Below the pieces are notes generated by a model. That model ran no database searches. It had not been told where the DNA came from and saw only the letters and a program-made list of their open reading frames with translations. A stretch of 64,000 nucleotides of DNA, from the NCBI GenBank assembly GCA_903877645.1, contig CAIRES010000068.1:1-64000 (forward strand), read 5' to 3'. This document shows positions 17,361-26,230 of this stretch, one piece after another. The stretch comes from an uncultured Bacteroidota bacterium (GTDB taxonomy: Bacteria; Bacteroidota; Bacteroidia; Chitinophagales; Chitinophagaceae). Both the position numbers and the translations under genes were made by a program. Numbering within the stretch: position 1 is the stretch's first letter; each line of letters begins with the position of its first letter.

Positions 17361-17792
17361 CTACAAAACCGGGTTATTGCCAGCAAGCAATTGCGGGAGG
17401 AAAGTCCGGACAGCATAGAGCAGCGCACTACCTAACGGGTAGTACCCGGGCAACCGGGGAAAGATAGTGCCACAGAAAATAACCGCCTACCCGCAAGGGC
17501 AGGTAAGGGTGAAAAAGTAGTGTAAGAGACTACGGCATGCATGGGCGACCATGCGTGGGGGTAAACCTTGCGCGCTGAAATGCCGAGTAAGCAGATGCCT
17601 GAGGGCGGCTCGTCCGATGTCTGTGGGTTGGCAGCTAGAGGTGCCGCGTGAGCGGCATCCCAGATAAATAATAACCGTTATCCGTGTAGCGGATGTTGAT
17701 GAGGCAACCCGCCTTCGAGAGTTGGTGGGGTGATACCCGCCTTCACTGAAGCTACGGCGGGTGATACAGGATCCGGCTTACAGGTTTTGTAG
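17361..17792 (+). ncRNA. rnpB: RNase P RNA (bacterial type A)
   Basis: The catalytic RNA that trims 5' leaders from tRNA precursors. The conserved core is visible: GAGGAAAGTCCGGAC near 17397, AGATAGTGCCACAGAAA near 17462 followed by ATAACCGCC, GGGTGAAAAAGT and GTAAGAGAC near 17507-17530, and the closing block GGATCCGGCTTACAGG near 17769. P1 is formed by CTACAAAACC (17361-17370) and GGTTTTGTAG (17783-17792), which set the ends. A promoter element and a terminator hairpin flank it. Ends are good to a few bases. Confidence 0.96.
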
Positions 17793-17802
17793 TTTTTACT
17801 TT

Positions 17803-17841
17803 AAAACAGAAAGGCGATGCATGCGCACCGCCTTCTGTTTT
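17803..17841. terminator. Hairpin terminator between rnpB and hsp20
   Basis: AAAACAGAAAGGCG (17803-17816) pairs with CGCCTTCTGTTTT (17829-17841) with one bulged A. The A- and T-tracts suit both the + strand rnpB and the convergent hsp20, which ends at 17868. Confidence 0.8.
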
Positions 17842-17867
17842 CTAAACCCACCTCTACTCACTATTCT

Positions 17868-18302
17868 TTAGTTTACTGCTATTTCCTGTGTAGCAGGTTC
17901 GCTGTTTTCTTTTTTAGGCAATGATACTACCAGTATGCCATCGGCATATTTGGCGCCTATTTTGCCTGTGTCAATTTTTTCGTTGAGCGTGAAACTCCTT
18001 TTGAAGGACTTCATGCGGTACTCTTTGCGCAGCCATTTGTTTTCCGGCTGTGGCTGGCCGGCTTCCGTTGTTTCTACTTTGTGTTCAGCGCTTATCGATA
18101 AGGTGTTCTTATCTACGCTGATCTTAAAGTCTTCCTTTTTGAAGCCTGCGGCTACCACATGCACTTCGTAACTGTGCTCGGTTTCCTGGATGTTTACCGG
18201 CGCTGCGTGTGCAGCTACTTCGTCATTGAAATGATTGAAAGCTCCTTCAATTAGTCCACCGATCGTACGGGGTGATACGGCATAATTTCTTGTGTTGTAC
18301 AT
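17868..18302 (-). CDS. Small heat shock protein, Hsp20 family
   Basis: A 144-residue alpha-crystallin-type chaperone that holds unfolding proteins. The alpha-crystallin domain runs from about residue 33 (VNIQETEHSYEVHVVAAGFKKEDFKISV) to the ADGILVVSLPKKE strand, and the tail EIAV is the I/V-x-I/V oligomerisation motif. I start at the ATG at 18302 (MYNTRNYAVSPRTIGG); a frame from 18341 would add 13 polar residues overlapping a leader hairpin. A -7 element lies about 113 bases upstream, giving a long leader with two hairpins, unusual for this window and possibly regulatory. Confidence 0.93.
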   Translation of the reverse strand: MYNTRNYAVSPRTIGGLIEGAFNHFNDEVAAHAAPVNIQETEHSYEVHVVAAGFKKEDFKISVDKNTLSISAEHKVETTEAGQPQPENKWLRKEYRMKSFKRSFTLNEKIDTGKIGAKYADGILVVSLPKKENSEPATQEIAVN

Positions 18303-18334
18303 GATTTTTGAGTTTTTATTTGTTTGATGATGAT

Positions 18335-18422
18335 ATTGCAATTGGTGTGCCGTTGCAATTTAAACGCCATTATGGCTGAATTGTATGTTTTATTGCGCCA
18401 AAATGGCAATAATACAAAAATA
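18335..18422 (-). promoter_or_regulatory. hsp20 promoter and structured leader
   Basis: On the - strand TATTTTTG (18422-18415) matches TAnnTTTG. The leader then holds two stems: CCATTTTGGC/GCCATAATGG (18406-18397 with 18376-18367, one mismatch) and ATTGCAA/TTGCAAT (18359-18353 with 18341-18335). A temperature-sensing role is possible but unproven. Confidence 0.45.
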
Positions 18423-18470
18423 CAGGCGTAAAAATGGCTTGTATTTCATAAAAAATGAATGGATGAGGGG

Positions 18471-21400
18471 CTATCGCTCTATCTCAAATCTCATGATCAT
18501 TTTGATGGTGCCGGAATGGAGGGTGAGGATGTACATGCCATCGGCAAGGGTGTTGGTTAGTGCTATGGTCTCGCTGATGTTGCCGTTGGTGGTGGTTATT
18601 TTGTTTTTGTAGACGGTATTGCCCAGCATGTCGGTGATCTCAAGCGATGCGTTATAGTCGGTAAGAGTGCCTATAGCGCCCTGTATAAGGAATGTTCCTT
18701 TGTTGGGGTTGGGGTATATGGAGATGCCGTCTTTGGTGTTGAGTGAGGGTACGCTCACATTGAAGAGTGTGATCGTCACTGAGTTAGACAATGCAGATTC
18801 GCCACAGAGGCCATCGGCAGTCACATCGCAAGTGATCACGTCATTGTTGTAGAAGCTGTTATAAACAAATGATGCTGATGTGGCACCGGGGAAAGGCGTG
18901 GTATTGATCTTCCACTGGTAAGCGGGGTGAGTGCCACCATTGCTCACTGTAGCTGTAAGTGTATCTGTCTGGCCCACGCTGATAAAGGTAGTGGCAGTAG
19001 CTGCGATAGAAACGGTTGGGATGATCTCCGGCAATACAGTAATGTGCATAGACTGTATGGCAGTATCGGGGATGGCGCAGTGTGCATTGCTGGTGAGCTT
19101 AGCGGTTACTACATCACCGTTTGTGGGGGTATAGCTGTAGGTGCTGCCTGTGTCGGCTACAGAGCCGTTCACTCTCCATTGGTAAGCAGGGGTAGCGCCG
19201 GTATTTGTGGCTGATGAAGTGAAATTGATGATAGTGCCATGGCATACGGTATCGCCTCCTAAAGCTGGTGTTGCAGCTATGGTGATAGCGGGTAATACTG
19301 ATGGATCTACAGTGATGGTCTTGATGGCGTGCTTTGTGGCGCAGGCATTGGAAACAGTATAGGTGATAATGTCGGTACCTGCGGCTACGCCTGTTACCAG
19401 CCCTGAGGCCACGGTGGCAGTAGCGCTGCTGCTGCTCCAGGTGCCGGGTGTGCTGGATTCGGTGAGCAGTATGTGAGCAGTGTTACACACACTGGCAGGG
19501 CCTGAGATAGGGTTGATGCCAATGATATTCTCTATGGTGTTGGTCATCACCACAGGATTGTCGTCGAAGAAGATGCCCGCATGGTTGTATATGGTAGCGC
19601 CATCGGCAAGGCCGGATTTTGCTTTTACTGTGAACACCACCTGGCCGTTGCACTGACCGTGATGCGCGCTATCCAGCAGGTGGATGTTGGGGAAGTCGAA
19701 CTTGATAATGTTGTGGCCGCCGGAGTTGGTGAGGTACATATTCATCACGGCAGTGGCAGATACAACCTGCACGGTATGTGCATCTACATTATCAGAGAGG
19801 GTATCCATCACGAATATGTTGGTGGCAGTATCGTTGCCGGTATTCTCGAAGTTAATGGTGTATTGTAATGGGGTGCATGGGAGTACATTGCCTTTGGGCG
19901 TTACCGCTATGAAATTGGGGTCGTAAGAAGAGATGATGGTATCTACCCGTACTACAAGGTTGTTGGTGGTATCTACATCGCCGCTATAAGGATATACTGC
20001 GAAACTGGAATTGACCGTATCGCCGGTAACGAGGAATGCGCCGGGGATGCCGAGGTTGTACCAGATAGTAGGCCATTCATTGTAAGGTGCGTAAACGGAT
20101 ACCGGCGGCAAATGCCACGTAACTGTGGTGCCTACTACGGAATACGGCGCCGGTGAAGAGTAGCCCCATATGTACTTCGGGCTGAAGTTCATCACCACTA
20201 CCGTGCTTTCAGGGGTGCAGTAAGTGTTACGGACATTGATGCAGCCCCAGGCTATGTGCCTGCCGCAATTCATATCGGCACGGATGCCGAGGTCGAACCT
20301 GGAAGTAGAGGAACAGTATACGCCGAAGTTTTTCTGGGTGTAGGTATTGGCGTAGTTACTGATGGTATCGGAAATGATGCCGCCGGCTGGGCTGGTAACT
20401 ACCAGGTTGGTATCGAGCCCGATGGGACGGAACGAATAGATAGTGCCTGAATCGCCATAGGCCTTGTAGTAAAAGCCATTCATGGTGGTAATGGTATCTA
20501 TCACAATGCCGTTGGAGTCCACTTCGGTGCTGATGGGCATGGTGAGCATGGCGTCGCCATTATCTAATGTGGAGTCGTTATTGGTATCGAAGTAGTAGGT
20601 GATGGGCAGGGTGCGGCAGTAATAGTAGTTGACAGTAAATGTAGCTGAATCCTGGCGGGTAATGCCATCGCGCAATACCTGCTTTACAGTATACGTACCG
20701 GAGAAATTGTACGGATGGAAGATAGTATCGATAGTGAAGGGTACGCCGTAATAAGCCGGATGTATATGTGTGCTGTCCGATGTGCCGTCACCATAGTAGG
20801 TAAGTATATTGGAGTTTGGTGCTGAGCCACAGGTATTGATCACAAAGCCGAGGCCGTTGCAGAAGTGGGATGGCGTGTCAATGGTGTATTGCGCGGTAAT
20901 GGTATTATAGATCAGACCCCTTACTATAGTGGAATAAGAGAAAGCGCCGCTGGAATAGCAGGTGGCCTTGCAGCGGTAGTATAGATTGGTTTGCGGGTTT
21001 ATGGTTATGGAATCGAAAGTGCCGCCGTAGGTGTTGGTCCAGGTGGCGGTGGTGTCGGAGGCAGACTGCCATTGAAAACCTGTGCCGCAAACATTGCTGT
21101 AGCCAGTGAGGTAAAGCGATGTGGTATTGTCGCTACAGGTAGATGCAGTGAGTATGTGTGCTGTACCGGCAACCGGCGTGCCGGAGCATACTGAGGATAC
21201 GGTGACCGCATGGCTGCTAGCGCAACCGGTTGACACTGCCGTGCAGCTGATATTGGCAGAGCCTGTGTTATTGCCGGTAACGATGCCTGTATAATAATCG
21301 ACAGTGGCTATAGTGGGATTGCTGCTGGACCATGTACCATATACCGATGTGCCGAGGCGTATGGTATCTAAAGCACAGGCGGCACCGGAACCCGAGATGA

Positions 21401-22643
21401 CCGGGGGCGGGTCGACCGTGATCATGGTGCCGGAACTACAACCCGCTACTGTGTAGCTGATGGGGGTATTGCCTGCCGATACACTGGTGACATAGGCCGT
21501 GGCCGAGCCAATGGTGGCAATAGTGGGTAGGCTGCTTGTCCATAAGCCACCTGTGGTGGTGCAATGCAGGGTTGTATTGACGCCATTGCACAGGCTGGTA
21601 GTACCGGTGATGGCTGCAGGGGAGGCGAGTACGGTGAGTGTTTGCGTAACGCGACCACAGGAGCCACCTATGGTATAAGTGATGGTAGCTGTGCCAGCCG
21701 ATGCTCCGTAGATAATACCTGTTACAGAGCCTGCATTAGCAACAGATGGTGAACTGCTTGTCCAGGTGCCGCCTGTAGTGGTGTCTGTAAATGTTATAGA
21801 TGTGCCGGAGCAGATGTTGGTGGTAGTGGTGGTAATGGGCAATATAGAGTTGGTGACGGAAACAGTAGTGGTGACCTGGCAGCCGGTGGTGGCTGTAAAC
21901 GTAACAACAGAAGACCCCGTAGTGACACCTGTATATATACCTGACGAGGAACCTATTGTAGCAACAGCGATGGTGCTACTGCTCCAGGTGCCACCGCCTA
22001 CGGTGGCATTATGTAGTGTGTTTGTGGAGCCAAGACATACGCCGGTGGTACCGGTGATAGGTGCGGGTGCGGGGAGCAGGGTGACGGTTGCAGCACCCAT
22101 TTCGCGCATACAACCGGTAGTTGGGTTAACTGCTACAGCAGTATAAATACCCGAAAAAGGGGCAGGGCCAAAATCTAACGAACCACCTGTACCGGAGACT
22201 GAACTGCCAAAAGCACCGGCACCAACATATATCTGGTACGTAAACCCTGACTGTGAACCGCTCAGGTGAATGTCTGCGCCGGGTGTGCCTGCGCAAACAG
22301 AACCACTGCCACCAATGTAAAGGGTGTAAACAGCGGGTAAAGGATTGATAACAACTGTTTCCGTTACGGAACTGCCGCCTACGGTATAGGTGACGGTACC
22401 AGTGCCGGAGCTTGTACCAGCAACATTTACGGTTACAGTGGTACCTGCGCCGGTAATGCTAAAACCTGTACTTGCGGTACTCCACGTGCCACCTGATGTG
22501 GAATCTGTCATGATAATGCTGGAGCCTCCTGCACAAACAGATGTAGTAGAGCCCGAAATGTAAGGGCCAGTAATAGGAACTACGGTAGCGAAGGAAGAAA
22601 GAGCGGTCAATAAGATGGAGATGGTAAGTAGGATTCTTTTCAT
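18471..22643 (-). CDS. Very large T9SS-exported Ig-like repeat surface protein
   Basis: A 1390-residue protein with a signal peptide (first ~19 residues). Residues ~25-500 hold several BIG_2/Ig-like units built on C-x-G...T-x-GGTWSSS...VATI...G-x-VTG...ITYT. The middle (~500-900) is less regular. A DUF7619-like stretch, recognisable from SYDPNFIAVTPKG and YTINFENTGNDTATNI, covers about 900-1040. More Ig-like units follow to ~1300, and the end is a type A T9SS sorting domain (ISIYPNPNKGTFLIQ...DGMYILTLHSG). Threonine, serine and glycine dominate. It likely serves adhesion or gliding; no catalytic motif is seen. Its repeats resemble the first domain of the protein at 16201-17292. Confidence 0.88.
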   Translation of the reverse strand: MKRILLTISILLTALSSFATVVPITGPYISGSTTSVCAGGSSIIMTDSTSGGTWSTASTGFSITGAGTTVTVNVAGTSSGTGTVTYTVGGSSVTETVVINPLPAVYTLYIGGSGSVCAGTPGADIHLSGSQSGFTYQIYVGAGAFGSSVSGTGGSLDFGPAPFSGIYTAVAVNPTTGCMREMGAATVTLLPAPAPITGTTGVCLGSTNTLHNATVGGGTWSSSTIAVATIGSSSGIYTGVTTGSSVVTFTATTGCQVTTTVSVTNSILPITTTTTNICSGTSITFTDTTTGGTWTSSSPSVANAGSVTGIIYGASAGTATITYTIGGSCGRVTQTLTVLASPAAITGTTSLCNGVNTTLHCTTTGGLWTSSLPTIATIGSATAYVTSVSAGNTPISYTVAGCSSGTMITVDPPPVISGSGAACALDTIRLGTSVYGTWSSSNPTIATVDYYTGIVTGNNTGSANISCTAVSTGCASSHAVTVSSVCSGTPVAGTAHILTASTCSDNTTSLYLTGYSNVCGTGFQWQSASDTTATWTNTYGGTFDSITINPQTNLYYRCKATCYSSGAFSYSTIVRGLIYNTITAQYTIDTPSHFCNGLGFVINTCGSAPNSNILTYYGDGTSDSTHIHPAYYGVPFTIDTIFHPYNFSGTYTVKQVLRDGITRQDSATFTVNYYYCRTLPITYYFDTNNDSTLDNGDAMLTMPISTEVDSNGIVIDTITTMNGFYYKAYGDSGTIYSFRPIGLDTNLVVTSPAGGIISDTISNYANTYTQKNFGVYCSSTSRFDLGIRADMNCGRHIAWGCINVRNTYCTPESTVVVMNFSPKYIWGYSSPAPYSVVGTTVTWHLPPVSVYAPYNEWPTIWYNLGIPGAFLVTGDTVNSSFAVYPYSGDVDTTNNLVVRVDTIISSYDPNFIAVTPKGNVLPCTPLQYTINFENTGNDTATNIFVMDTLSDNVDAHTVQVVSATAVMNMYLTNSGGHNIIKFDFPNIHLLDSAHHGQCNGQVVFTVKAKSGLADGATIYNHAGIFFDDNPVVMTNTIENIIGINPISGPASVCNTAHILLTESSTPGTWSSSSATATVASGLVTGVAAGTDIITYTVSNACATKHAIKTITVDPSVLPAITIAATPALGGDTVCHGTIINFTSSATNTGATPAYQWRVNGSVADTGSTYSYTPTNGDVVTAKLTSNAHCAIPDTAIQSMHITVLPEIIPTVSIAATATTFISVGQTDTLTATVSNGGTHPAYQWKINTTPFPGATSASFVYNSFYNNDVITCDVTADGLCGESALSNSVTITLFNVSVPSLNTKDGISIYPNPNKGTFLIQGAIGTLTDYNASLEITDMLGNTVYKNKITTTNGNISETIALTNTLADGMYILTLHSGTIKMIMRFEIER

Positions 22644-22812
22644 AAGGTTGTTTTTTAATGTTTTGATAGCGTGTGTATTCTATATACAATAGGCGTACTA
22701 AATATATAAAATGTTAGAGGATATTATATATTTCTTATAGTTTTATCCGTGAGGAAAACCATGCTCCTGATTTTTGCTTAACTTCGCCATCCCAATTTTT
22801 GAATAAGATAAT

Positions 22813-24159
22813 ATGTTTGATAATCTGAGTGAGCGGCTCGAGTCCGCGTTTAAGCAACTGAAAGGCGAAGGCCGCATCAATGAGATCAATATTGCGGCTA
22901 CCGTAAAGGAGATCCGCCGTGCACTAGTTGATGCGGATGTGAACTATAAAATAGCCAAGGAGTTTACCGACAAGGTGAAGGATAAGGCCATGGGCGAAAA
23001 GGTACTGACATCGGTGAGTCCCGGCCAACTGATGGTGAAGATAGTGAAGGACGAGCTGGCTGAGCTGATGGGAGGCACGGAAGCAGAACTGGATATCTCG
23101 GGCAAACCAACTGTGATACTGATAGCAGGCCTCCAGGGATCGGGTAAAACCACCTTCTCCGGCAAACTCGCCAACTTCCTCAAAACCAAAAAAGGAAAGC
23201 ACCCATTGCTGGTAGCCGCGGATATATACCGCCCGGCGGCCATGGAGCAGTTGCGTGTACTAGGTGAGCAGATCAAGGTGCCTGTATTCATAGAGCTGGA
23301 AAATAAGAGCGCTGTATCTATAGCTGAGAACGCAATAGCCTATGCCAAGCAACACAATCACAATGTGGTGATCATAGATACTGCGGGCCGCCTTGCTATA
23401 GATGAGGTGATGATGCAGGAAGTGGCCAATGTGAAGTCTGCGGTGAAACCGGGTGAGATATTGTTTGTAGTAGATTCCATGACGGGGCAGGATGCAGTGA
23501 ATACTGCCAAAGCATTCAATGAGCGCCTCGACTTTACCGGTGTGGTACTTACCAAGCTGGATGGCGATACAAGAGGTGGTGCGGCATTATCTATCAAGTA
23601 CACTGTAGATAAGCCCATCAAGTTTGTGAGCATGGGCGAGAAGCTGGATGCGCTGGATGTTTTCTATCCGGAGCGTATGGCACAGCGTATACTGGGCATG
23701 GGCGATATCACCACCCTTGTAGAGCGCGCGCAGGCACAGTTTGATGAAGTGCAGGCCAAGAAATTAGAAAAGAAGATACGCGCCAATAAATTTGATTTCG
23801 AAGACTTTAAAGAGCAGCTGGGGCAGATCAAAAAGATGGGTAACATCAAAGACCTGCTGGCTATGATACCAGGTGTAGGCAAGGCGATCAAAGACATTGA
23901 TATATCGGACGATGCCTTTAAAGGCATTGAAGCAATGATCAATTCTATGACCCCTTATGAGCGTAGTAACCCTGATGTGATAGATGGCAGCCGCCGTAAG
24001 CGCATTGCGCTGGGCAGCGGTAAGGATGTGAACGAGGTGAACGCCTTCATGAAGCAGTTTGAGCAAATGAAGCAGATGATGGGCATGATGAATAAAATGA
24101 AAGGCGGCGGTGGCGGAATGGGCATGGGAATGCCGGGTATGATGCCGGGGAGAAGGTAA
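22813..24159 (+). CDS. ffh: Signal recognition particle protein Ffh
   Basis: A 448-residue SRP54 GTPase that binds signal sequences with the 4.5S RNA and delivers ribosomes to FtsY. The N domain (residues 1-90) leads to the G domain with GLQGSGKTT (~106-114), ADIYRPAAMEQL, DTAGR and TKLDGDTRGG. The C-terminal M domain has the RNA-binding GSGKDVNEVN stretch and a methionine- and glycine-rich end (MKQMMGMMNKMKGGGGGMGMGMPGMMPG). Length is normal. The TAA stop is the first triplet of a TTAGCTGAT repeat. Confidence 0.97.
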   Translation: MFDNLSERLESAFKQLKGEGRINEINIAATVKEIRRALVDADVNYKIAKEFTDKVKDKAMGEKVLTSVSPGQLMVKIVKDELAELMGGTEAELDISGKPTVILIAGLQGSGKTTFSGKLANFLKTKKGKHPLLVAADIYRPAAMEQLRVLGEQIKVPVFIELENKSAVSIAENAIAYAKQHNHNVVIIDTAGRLAIDEVMMQEVANVKSAVKPGEILFVVDSMTGQDAVNTAKAFNERLDFTGVVLTKLDGDTRGGAALSIKYTVDKPIKFVSMGEKLDALDVFYPERMAQRILGMGDITTLVERAQAQFDEVQAKKLEKKIRANKFDFEDFKEQLGQIKKMGNIKDLLAMIPGVGKAIKDIDISDDAFKGIEAMINSMTPYERSNPDVIDGSRRKRIALGSGKDVNEVNAFMKQFEQMKQMMGMMNKMKGGGGGMGMGMPGMMPGRR

Positions 24160-24203
24160 TTAGCTGATGTGATGATTAGCTGATTAGCTGATTAGCTAAT
24201 TGT
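24157..24203. repeat. TTAGCTGAT repeat, copy 3
   Basis: TAATTAGCTGATGTGATGATTAGCT followed by two further TGATTAGC units and TAATTG. It shares TTAGCTGATGTGATGATTAG with copy 1 at 11034-11074. Its first three bases are the ffh stop codon. Confidence 0.75.
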
Positions 24204-24221
24204 ATTGATAGCGCATTTTTT

Positions 24222-24245
24222 AAGGGTTGCTTTTGGGCAACCCTT
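24222..24245. terminator. Hairpin terminator after ffh
   Basis: AAGGGTTGC (24222-24230) and GCAACCCTT (24237-24245) form a perfect 9-bp stem with T-rich DNA on both sides. It can serve ffh and the convergent M14 peptidase gene, which ends at 24253. Confidence 0.8.
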
Positions 24246-24252
24246 ATTTGTT

Positions 24253-25989
24253 TTATTCAAGGCGGTAAACGGGGTAGCGGTTCACTGATGGCTCGAAGTA
24301 GCGGGAATGGCGATAGACGAAGTCGAGCTGGGCTGCTGCGCTTTTTGCAAATTCGGGGTCTTGTGCTTTCTTTTCTTCTAATGCCCTTTTCATTGTTGGG
24401 TCGTGTTGCAACAATTTTGCAGCCACATCTTCAAATACGTAGTCGCTGTAGCCTTCCTTTTGTTGCAGTATGCCATCAAAGAAGTTCCAGGCGAAGAAGG
24501 CATCGGGCGCAGTTGGTTCCAATGTTTCTACCAGGTATCGTTTTGTGGGTTGGTCGGTCCAGATGATGTAGTCGCCCTGCATGAAATTGATGATCTGTGT
24601 TTGAGGGGTTACCTTTACATGCTTGTGCAGGTAGTGTTTTTCGTAAGGATGGGGAAGCGTTTCATAATTATCTATATGGTATGCGGTAACGCTGATCGCT
24701 GAATCCCTTCTGAGCTGCATGATATGTACGCCATTAGTGCGCAGGCAACTGATCACCGGCACCCATGTCTTTGGGATGATGTATGCGCGAGGCGCTGTTA
24801 CCGTTTGCGTAGGCATGTAGTGGTCGTAAAACGGTGCATTTTTAGTGAATGGTTTGGTGTGGTCGTAGTACAACCGGGGGAGGCCTGATACCTCGCTGGG
24901 CTTGTAGCCTGCAGTATAGCCTTTGAAAAGTATGCTGTCGCAGCGGGTGGTATCTGCCTTCCAGTCGAGTGCGAATTGTGTTTGTTTCAAAAGGGATTCC
25001 AGGTCTTGTTTCCTCACTTGCTTTATCTCGCCGGCATGTATTGATGCTTCTTTGATCATACATTCCATTAGTGCGTAGGTAGCCCATACCCTGTCTTTAA
25101 AGGGTTTCAGCATGTGCGTCTCCGGCACATAGGCCATGATGTGAAACAGGGCAGCATAGCCACTGGAGTACCTTGGCGATTCATAAAATTCCTTCCAGCC
25201 GCTATCAGGTGTAGCGCTAAAGTCATTGACATAAGGTACCATGTCGTAACCTTTTTCTTTCATGTCTTTATAAAGCTGCGGTGTGAAGGTGTTATACATA
25301 TATGCACCGGTAGCGCCGCCAAGCTTATCATGCTGTGTGGGCAGCAGGGTCATTATATACTGGTAGTCTGCGCCATCGCTTACATGGTTGTCAATGAAAA
25401 TATCCGGCATTACGCGGGTAAATAATTCTTCCATGCCTGATGTTTCAGCAGCATCGCATTTGATGAAATCACGGTTGAGGTCCAGGTTACGGGAGTTGCC
25501 CCGGAAGCCATAGCTTTCAGGGCCGTTCTGGTTGGCACGGCTGTAGTTGTTCCTGTTGAGTGCGCCGCCTATGTTGTAAATGGGTATCACCACCAGTACT
25601 ACATTGTCGGGTACATCTATCTTGCCCGTAGCGGCATCACGTAGCAGCATCATGCTGGCATCTACACCATCCGGTTCGCCGGGGTGAATGTCGTTGTTGA
25701 TGAGCAGCACTATCTTATTGCCCTTCTTCCAGTCGTCTTTGGTAAACTTGCCATCATTTGTATAATAGATGGCATGTGCGGGGTAGCCTATATCTGTAAT
25801 GCCCACATCGCCAATCATTATGTTTTGATGAGCCGCAGCAAGTCGATTGTAGAAGCTCATGCACTCTTCATAGGTGGCGGTCTGCATACCTTTGCTGCGC
25901 TCAAACGGTGTAGTGAGCGTAGTATCCGTAGATGCAGCTTTTGTAAATAAACTTAGAAATAAAAAAGAGAGCAGTAAGTAACGATTCAT
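24253..25989 (-). CDS. M14 family zinc carboxypeptidase
   Basis: A 578-residue secreted peptidase. A signal peptide (residues 1-18) leads to the M14 catalytic domain: the H-x-x-E zinc pair is in NNDIHPGEPDG (~residues 98-106), followed by RNLDLNRDF (substrate carboxylate-binding Arg) and the third ligand in IDNHVSDGADYQY (~200). A beta-rich C-terminal half (from ~370) has no family I can name. No T9SS tail is present, so a periplasmic location is likely. Monocistronic. Confidence 0.92.
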   Translation of the reverse strand: MNRYLLLSFLFLSLFTKAASTDTTLTTPFERSKGMQTATYEECMSFYNRLAAAHQNIMIGDVGITDIGYPAHAIYYTNDGKFTKDDWKKGNKIVLLINNDIHPGEPDGVDASMMLLRDAATGKIDVPDNVVLVVIPIYNIGGALNRNNYSRANQNGPESYGFRGNSRNLDLNRDFIKCDAAETSGMEELFTRVMPDIFIDNHVSDGADYQYIMTLLPTQHDKLGGATGAYMYNTFTPQLYKDMKEKGYDMVPYVNDFSATPDSGWKEFYESPRYSSGYAALFHIMAYVPETHMLKPFKDRVWATYALMECMIKEASIHAGEIKQVRKQDLESLLKQTQFALDWKADTTRCDSILFKGYTAGYKPSEVSGLPRLYYDHTKPFTKNAPFYDHYMPTQTVTAPRAYIIPKTWVPVISCLRTNGVHIMQLRRDSAISVTAYHIDNYETLPHPYEKHYLHKHVKVTPQTQIINFMQGDYIIWTDQPTKRYLVETLEPTAPDAFFAWNFFDGILQQKEGYSDYVFEDVAAKLLQHDPTMKRALEEKKAQDPEFAKSAAAQLDFVYRHSRYFEPSVNRYPVYRLE

Positions 25990-26063
25990 ACGCTAAAAAT
26001 ATAATGAGGTGCTAAATCAAACGAAATAGCGCATGAAATTACTAAATAATTGCGCGAATTTCT

Positions 26064-26176
26064 CCACCACATAGGCACATAGAGCACATAGATCTATGCG
26101 GTCTGATCTTCGTGATATTTAAGAGCACATAGTCTTGCGTACTCTTTTCTATGTGGTCTATGTGCCTATGTGGCAG
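26064..26176. repeat. CCACCACATAGGCACATAG inverted-repeat element, copy B
   Basis: CCACCACATAGGCACATAG at the left is mirrored by CTATGTGCCTATGTGG at the right, with internal GCACATAG and CTATGTGGT blocks. It lies in the 241-base gap between two - strand genes; nothing else is seen in that gap. Confidence 0.85.
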
Positions 26177-26230
26177 ACTTGAAAAGCACCAAATTATTTG
26201 TGAACCTACAGCATACGATAACTATTTCGG

